NCBI GenBank assembly: GCA_023213395.1
Contig: CM041465.1
Location: 54,753,741 to 54,817,740, forward strand
DNA from: Cycas panzhihuaensis
Taxonomy: Eukaryota > Cycadophyta
DNA length: 64,000 bases
Direction of reading: 5' to 3'
This document shows positions 57,005 to 64,000 of the stretch, one piece after another. A program made the position numbers and the translations under genes. The number at the start of each line of letters is the position of its first letter. Within the stretch, counting starts at the first letter, position 1. The notes beneath the pieces are model-generated. The model had not been told where the DNA came from, made no database searches, and saw nothing but the letters and a program-made list of their open reading frames with translations.

Positions 57005-60000
57005 CACATATTATACCTACTGGTATACATTCCCTATACATGTAGAACATACCATTTGGTTATAATCTCATCTCTCATCACTGGAATGGTGATAAAAGTA
57101 CAATTAAATACCATTTCTTATGCCTTTTGGGTGAATGATTATGTCTAGTGGCCATAACCATTCCCTTTCATAATAAAACATACCATTTCACTTTAACACA
57201 TCGTTATAATCACTAATTAGTTCATTTTTTGTATGTACATCTATATGTGTATATGTCTTTTTTGACATCATCAAATCTAAATATATTTGGCTTTAATCTA
57301 GGCATGTGTGCCAAGCATACCCTTCTATGCGTACTACATGCATGTGTACCATTCAAGTATATATCCTAGAATATGTATTCTGAGAGTCCTTTTCCTAGAT
57401 TTTTTCCTTGATTTCTATAACTTATACTCCAATATGATCTGCCAACTATATATAGTTTCATTCTCCATATTAGTACAAGCATGCATTCCTAATTTTCCAT
57501 GCTCTAGAGTGCCATGAATTCCAGAAATAACCCCAACAATCTCCTTATATTCACTACATCCTATTTGATTATGTTCATAGTGTGATTTAATCTTGGGTGG
57601 AAGTTGGCATGAATGCCACTTCCTTCAAAGAAGGCATAATTAGGCCTTGATATTTACCTTGTTATATTAAGAGGTATCACATTTAGATACAAAGGTGAGG
57701 ATACATGACTTTATGTGAGGACATCAAATGTGATGATGGGTTTTATCGAACCTTGAGTGACCTTGTAAGGGGGTGATGTGATATTCAAATAAGATACAAT
57801 GAATGAATAGGGATACTAGATGAACAAAAATGTGATTTCAATGGAGGAGGTGGTTGTTAGTGCCAAGATGTAATTACCCAAAATTCTATTAGAAAATCTA
57901 TTTGTATTTCTAGAATAGAACTAAGATCACTATCAAGACAACATTTATGAGTTGGAATAAGATTAAAAGAGGTCACTTAGTTGAGTAACCATGTGTTAAT
58001 AATGTCACATCAACCTAAAATGAATAGGCACTAGAAATGCATGTTAAGGATTTATACTCTTTCCTCTTCAACAACTAAAGTTATCACAATGTTAAATTGT
58101 GTTTTCACAAAAGTAAGAGGATCAAATGGGCTATCCAATTATAAATTATCAACATAAGATCTATATCTATCTATCTATCTATCTATATATGTATGTATGT
58201 AAAAGATTAGTTCATAAGTTTAAGCTATGGTCAATCTATTTAGATTATCACAACCAATCACATTCTTGATTTTTAGTGGTAAATATAAACTTGTTATTTC
58301 ATTATATTATGTATTAGTCCAAGATGTTCCCTAAGAGAATGAGACATCTATTATATGTCTTGTAAATGATCACCAAATAATAATTGATATATCTTGCTTG
58401 GGTCAAATGAAAGAAGGGCAGTATTATGCACAAAAATAGAAGTATAAAAATATGAAAATTTAAATTTTTATCCAATATAGGATAGTGACGATAAAATCAT
58501 GATTTTGAATATACATGAATACACTTAGGCTAATTAATCATAAGACAAGAGTTTGTTTTAATATCCTTCTAAAGATTTTTAAATAATCTCATTTGTATGG
58601 TTGATCTTTAGTTTTATACATATTAATAAATTGGTTAACATTATATTTGAATAAAATCAATGTTAATATGCATTTAATGGGATAAGGTATGTATTCTTTA
58701 AACTCTTCTTGATATAGACATCAACAATATAGATCATTGCACATTTCCATGAAAGAATTTCCAAACTCTATAATCACAAAAGTAGTGAAGAGCCCCCTCT
58801 ACTTTTCAAATAAACATAATACATCCAAGATAATCTAGAGAAAGTTTGATAATTGTTGCCTCTTCCTATTCTTAATTAAACATAGGAGGCATAAAATAAA
58901 TGATTTAATCCCTTATAACAGATCCGCCCTATGACACATTTCCATTTATAACATATAAGATCATTTCTTTGAACCAAATTTGATCAAGCTAGAATGCGAA
59001 ATAGTTATAAGTAGAACATTAACTCTAGTTGATTAAAGAAATTAAACCACCCATAACACACCAGTTTAGTCCTCAGTCACAAAAGCTAAACCATCCTTCT
59101 TTCTAACATGTGAGAATAAAGTAAAGGTTGGTTGGAATTAAAATTTTAACATTCAAGAATATCATAACTATTTACATAGGCAATAAGCCTTCCACATGAT
59201 AAGAGAAACTACATTCCTAATCATTTATTCCATGTATGAAATGTTATTGTAGTGAATGGAAAAAGTCCACGCTTAGAAAAGAAAATAATAGAAAATTAAC
59301 TATTGTATTTAAGACAATTAATGCACTAGAAAAAGAGGGAGTTGTGACATATCCAACAGAGAATTGCCAGGTATTTATCACCACAAATTAAAGTAGGTTT
59401 CTTCCACTAACAATAATTGGAATTCAGATTATTAATCATTAATTTCACAAGAAGGGTCTTACTATCTTCTTTTTACAAAATTGAAATGCGTCACTTACTA
59501 ATTTCTCTAAAATCTCACCACCACAAGTCCTATACATATTTCAAATGAACCTCAAAGCATGTTACAACAAATTGTCGTTATTTTGTCCTATAATCTCGAA
59601 ATTGTGTGTAATGAGAAATAGATGAAAGTTTAAAATTGAAGTTCCCCATAAACAATCATATGTCTACTTTCATTCTCATTCCCTTAGTGGATATTCCCCA
59701 TACCAAATTTACCTTCTATCAAGTATCACATTAATCTACTCCAACCTTAGATGCTCATATGGTAGGTTTCATATCAATGCATAGATTTCAACCTTAATTA
59801 AATTCAATTGTAATAAGTGTAAGCTTCATTAGAATTCAATCTCATAATAATTCTAAAGTAGCCATTAAAACTCTTTAGATTCCCTGTAGTTAAAATTCTT
59901 AGAAAAAATAAATTTAAAGAGAATGCTTAGACATTTTTATAAAATATTATGTGAAAGGGTTCACATAGATGGAAATGCCAGAAATAAGGCTAAACCCAAA

Positions 60001-60207
60001 TGGGTAACCATAAGAGACTCGAATGGTAACACTATAAGAGCCAAATGCCATGCTTAAGGATTAAATTGACTTGAATCTCTATTTTTTTTTCTCATCTCCA
60101 TTCAAAGTGAAATTACTCATAAACATAAAAAAAGATCATTTCTAAATAAACAGATTATACCCTTACTTGATAGTTATTTAGATGGATTCTTATGTTGAGG
60201 CTTGAAA
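57005..60207. other. AT-rich region without recognised genes
   Basis: No ORF with recognisable similarity on either strand. By nesting, this continues the sequence left of B (14281-14629), so part may be LTR or leader of element F. A short (ATCT)n run lies at about 58160-58190. Probably decayed transposon sequence. Confidence 0.5.
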
Positions 60208-60600
60208 TTAGATAGTTAACTTTAGATTTATAATTTGACTAGAGGAAAACCATTTCTCCATATTCTTGGTTAAACCTCTCATGAAATGCTTCATAGCTAA
60301 TATGTTTGCCTCCCCAGTATAGAGTGATGCATTATTATTAATAGACATCTTAATGACCTTTAAAGGGGAAATAGTTACCCTAGGCTCTATAATATTATCT
60401 CCATCATTTACAACTACTATCATTGCTTTTGGGAATTCTCCATGCCTTTCTCTCCTTAAAGATTTATGGACTATTTAGTTGCCATACTCCCATTTCCTCC
60501 CTAATCTATTTTGCCTCATTACCAATCATGGTGATACCTTACATTGATGCAATTTCACCCCCTCCCATGTCTCTACCTCAAAATCACTCTCTACGACCTC
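60208..60600 (-). other. Possible gag-like fragment
   Basis: Minus-strand frame with VIKMSINNNASLYTGEANIL and FMRGLTKNMEKWFSSSQ. KHFMRGLTKNMEKWF is loosely like a gag domain (..WF). No other domain supports it. It could also be chance in AT-rich DNA. Confidence 0.25.
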
Positions 60601-60687
60601 TATTATCTCTAGGGTTTACCCCTAGAAACTCAAATGAAAGATCAAAGATAAAAAAGTTAACTAATATTATATATATATATATATATA

Positions 60688-60761
60688 ATAAATAAAAAAT
60701 GAGTAAATTTTCTCAATTAATGTCTTTTTTTTTTTATGCCTTAAAAAATGGATATTAATTG

Positions 60762-60793
<32 letters not shown>

Positions 60794-60897
60794 CATAGAG
60801 AGAGAGAGAGAGAGAGAGAGAATTAATATCCATTTTTTAAGGCATCCAAAAATTCAAAGAGATAATTGAGAAAATTTGCTCCTTTTTTATTCATTCA

Positions 60898-60899
<2 letters not shown>
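60688..60899. mobile_element. Foldback (MITE-like) palindrome between AT repeats
   Basis: The left arm 60688-60760 (AAATTTTCTCAATTA ... CCTTAAAAAATGGATATTAATT) is the reverse complement, with few mismatches, of 60821-60895. The centre is a (CT)n-(TA)n-(GA)n hairpin (60761-60820). Size about 210 bp; TA repeats on both sides. It has the shape of a small foldback transposon; no terminal motif of a known family was recognised. Confidence 0.6.
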
Positions 60900-62140
<1,241 letters not shown>

Positions 62141-62479
62141 AATAAAAAAGAATGGATGAGGAAGAAGGTAGTTTACTTGGTTAGAGAAGCCTTCTTGTAG
62201 TCCCATCAACCAACAATTTAATTAAATATATAAAAACCCACTTTAAGAGGCATCTATACAATATGAAATTACATCAATAAGGGGGCATTGGGTTGGGGAC
62301 ATCACCCTAAGTATCATAGGAAACTAACATATATGTAGGTACAAACATTAAAAAATAAAAATATTATTACATCAACAATGGCTATTATGTAGGGTCCAAT
62401 CCTTATGGATTTAGACTTTATCAATGTAAAGGGTAAAATAAGGTTAGTCTTGGTTATCATAAGCCAGTTCTTATAACCA
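62141..62479. other. AT-rich spacer after the microsatellite
   Basis: No gene and no recognised motif. On the minus strand it lies downstream of the RNase H of element H, where an integrase would be expected; none is recognisable. Confidence 0.4.
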
Positions 62480-64000
62480 CGAGGCTTGGGATATGGAAAT
62501 GGATTAGATTATGGATTTAAGGGGTAGGTAAGAGAGAGCATCTACAACAACATTACCTTTTCCTTTTTTATAGGAAATGGTAAAGTTAAACACTTATAAG
62601 TGATCAACCCACTTTGTTTATTCTTTTGAGAGGATAAGTTGATCTAAAATGTGATGGAGGTTATGATGGTCTATTAGAATGGTAAATTTAGACCCAAGTA
62701 CATATTGTTTCTACTTGTCTATAATGCGTATAATAAATTTTATTTATTTATAGTATGTGGATAACTAACATCCATGATCTTTATGTTTTTAGCTTTCAAA
62801 CATAATTAGTTAGAATTTCTGCATGAGGATAACTCCTAATCCAACTTCAAAGGCATCACATTCTAGATGGAATAGTTGAGAAAAGTTGGGGGTAACAAGG
62901 TCTAGAGTGGTTGACATGTGTATCTTTAGATTATTAAAGGCATCTTTATCACTTAACAACCATTGAAATGAATCTCTATGGAGTAGATTAGTTAATGGGG
63001 TTATGATGGAAGTATAGTTTTTGATAAATCAACAATAAAATATAGTTATCCCAAGAAAAGCATATAATTGGGATAGACTCTATGGGGTGGGCTAAGTAGC
63101 GATGATTGTAATTTTATCAAGGTTGATGAAAACTCCTTATAAGAAGATGATGTGGCCTAAGTATCATAGTTTAGCTTTCTTGAATTCATATTTAGACATG
63201 TTGGCATAGAGTTGGTTTTGGAAGAGGATCTAAAGGGTGAGTTCTAAATTTTGGAGATTTAAAGACACGCTAGAGCTATAGACAAGTATGTTATCAAAGA
63301 AGATAATAATAAAATTTTGAATGTAGGGAGTGAATATCTTATTCATTAAAGCTTGAAAGGTAAGCAAGGCATTATGTGGGCCAAACAACATGACTTAAAA
63401 CTCAAAATGGCCATGATATATTTGAAAGACTATCTTAAGTCTATCTTTAAGAGTAATAAAAAATTGATAATATCCTAATTAAAGATCAAACTTAGAGAAA
63501 ATGGTAGCCCTATGAATTTTATCCAACACATCCCCAATTCATAGGGTTAGAAATTTATTTTTAATGGTAAGTTTATTAATCTCTTAGTAGTTAATATAAA
63601 GTCAAATAAAGACATCTTTTTTCTAAACAATAAGAATGGGGATCACGTAAGGGATTTTGTTGGGCTATATTATTCCCATGTATATGAGCTTATTGGTAAT
63701 ATATTTAATTTTATTTTTTAAATAATATAAATTTTAAATTTCAATAAGGACATAGGCTAATAGGGTTCTGCATGTTTTAAAGTTCAATGATATGATGTAA
63801 ACTATAATTCAGGTGGGGAGGCTACTAGGAAGTGGGGAAAAAACAAAGTTATATTTGATAAGAATGGTATGGATATCTAAGTGAATATCTGTATAGGGAT
63901 GAATATCATTGAGATGTACTATATATTCAACACTATTGTTCAATTGCTTGCTCATTTATTTAGGGGAGATGAGATTATTAGGAGGTGATTGGAGACTATG
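62480..64000 (-). pseudogene. RT and RNase H of a Ty3/gypsy element H (chromovirus-like), cut by the window edge
   Basis: The minus strand from 64000 carries FSKFDLRLGYYQFFI, GHFEF.VMLFGPHNALLTFQ, a catalytic box FFDNILVYS near 63290 (second Asp to Asn), LYANMSKYEFKKAKL.YLGH, FLGITIFYC.FIKNYTSI and PLTNLLHRDSFQWLLSDKDA. RNase H follows with LECDAFEVGLGVILMQ, LGSKFTILIDHHNLHHILDQ and GKGNVVVDALS near 62540. The FDDILVYS and ADALSR type wording is that of chromoviruses. Numerous stops. Unrelated in sequence to A/B/C. Confidence 0.85.

Noticed and set aside
57308-57517. 69-aa ORF
   Set aside because: AT-rich DNA, no similarity, no neighbouring support.
57770-57800. GTAAGGGGGTGATGTGATATTC as a polypurine tract and LTR start
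   Set aside because: No coding sequence precedes it and no second copy of the presumed LTR start was found.

Overview
This window is transposable-element sequence from a large, repeat-dense plant nuclear genome. I see no host gene, rRNA, tRNA or CRISPR. The plant assignment rests on three things: Ty3/gypsy elements of Tat type (2.5-kb LTRs, about 16 kb long, a second RNase H, an antisense gene in the 3' region), Ty1/copia elements with a plant initiator-tRNA-Met-type primer binding site, and several layers of nested, decaying LTR elements. The species cannot be named from the sequence.

Layout. (1) 1-9932: gypsy copy A, minus strand, its 3' end cut by the window edge: pol (541-3090), protease (3339-4847), gag (about 4920-7002), PBS, 5' LTR (7424-9932). 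(2) 9933-11452: the end of an older related LTR (G). (3) 11453 to about 14280: gag-protease remnant of an older, different gypsy element (F, minus), interrupted by G. (4) 14630-44147: gypsy copy B, plus strand, TSD CATTC, with RT, RNase H and integrase deleted. (5) 27642-43969: gypsy copy C, minus strand, inserted in the 3' LTR of B with TSD GAAGG; it is the best preserved copy. (6) 44161-56999: copia element D, plus strand, TSD CATAT, with a 3.5-kb leader holding a 0.6-kb AT microsatellite, a second copia element E (about 48114-53050, minus) inside its gag, and the integrase catalytic core deleted. (7) 57005-60600: AT-rich, mostly unassigned. (8) 60688-60899: a foldback palindrome. (9) 60898-62140: a 1.2-kb AT microsatellite. 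(10) About 62480-64000: RT-RNase H remnant of another gypsy element (H, minus).

How the parts work together. In A/B/C the sense order is LTR, gag, protease, RT, RNase H, integrase. The 3' region of B and C then carries two more conserved units facing away from each other: a sense ORF for a second, archaeal-type RNase H, and an antisense, apparently spliced gene whose N-terminal part resembles a plant mobile domain (PMD), followed by an acidic linker and a coiled coil. A TATA-like site lies upstream of the second RNase H in both copies. This sense RNase H plus antisense PMD-like module is the most interesting content of the window.

Relative ages follow from nesting: F before G, G before A; D before E; B before C. 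Decay is mostly by C:G to T:A changes (Trp, Gln and Arg codons turned into stops; catalytic Asp/Glu to Asn/Lys), as expected of methylated, silenced elements.
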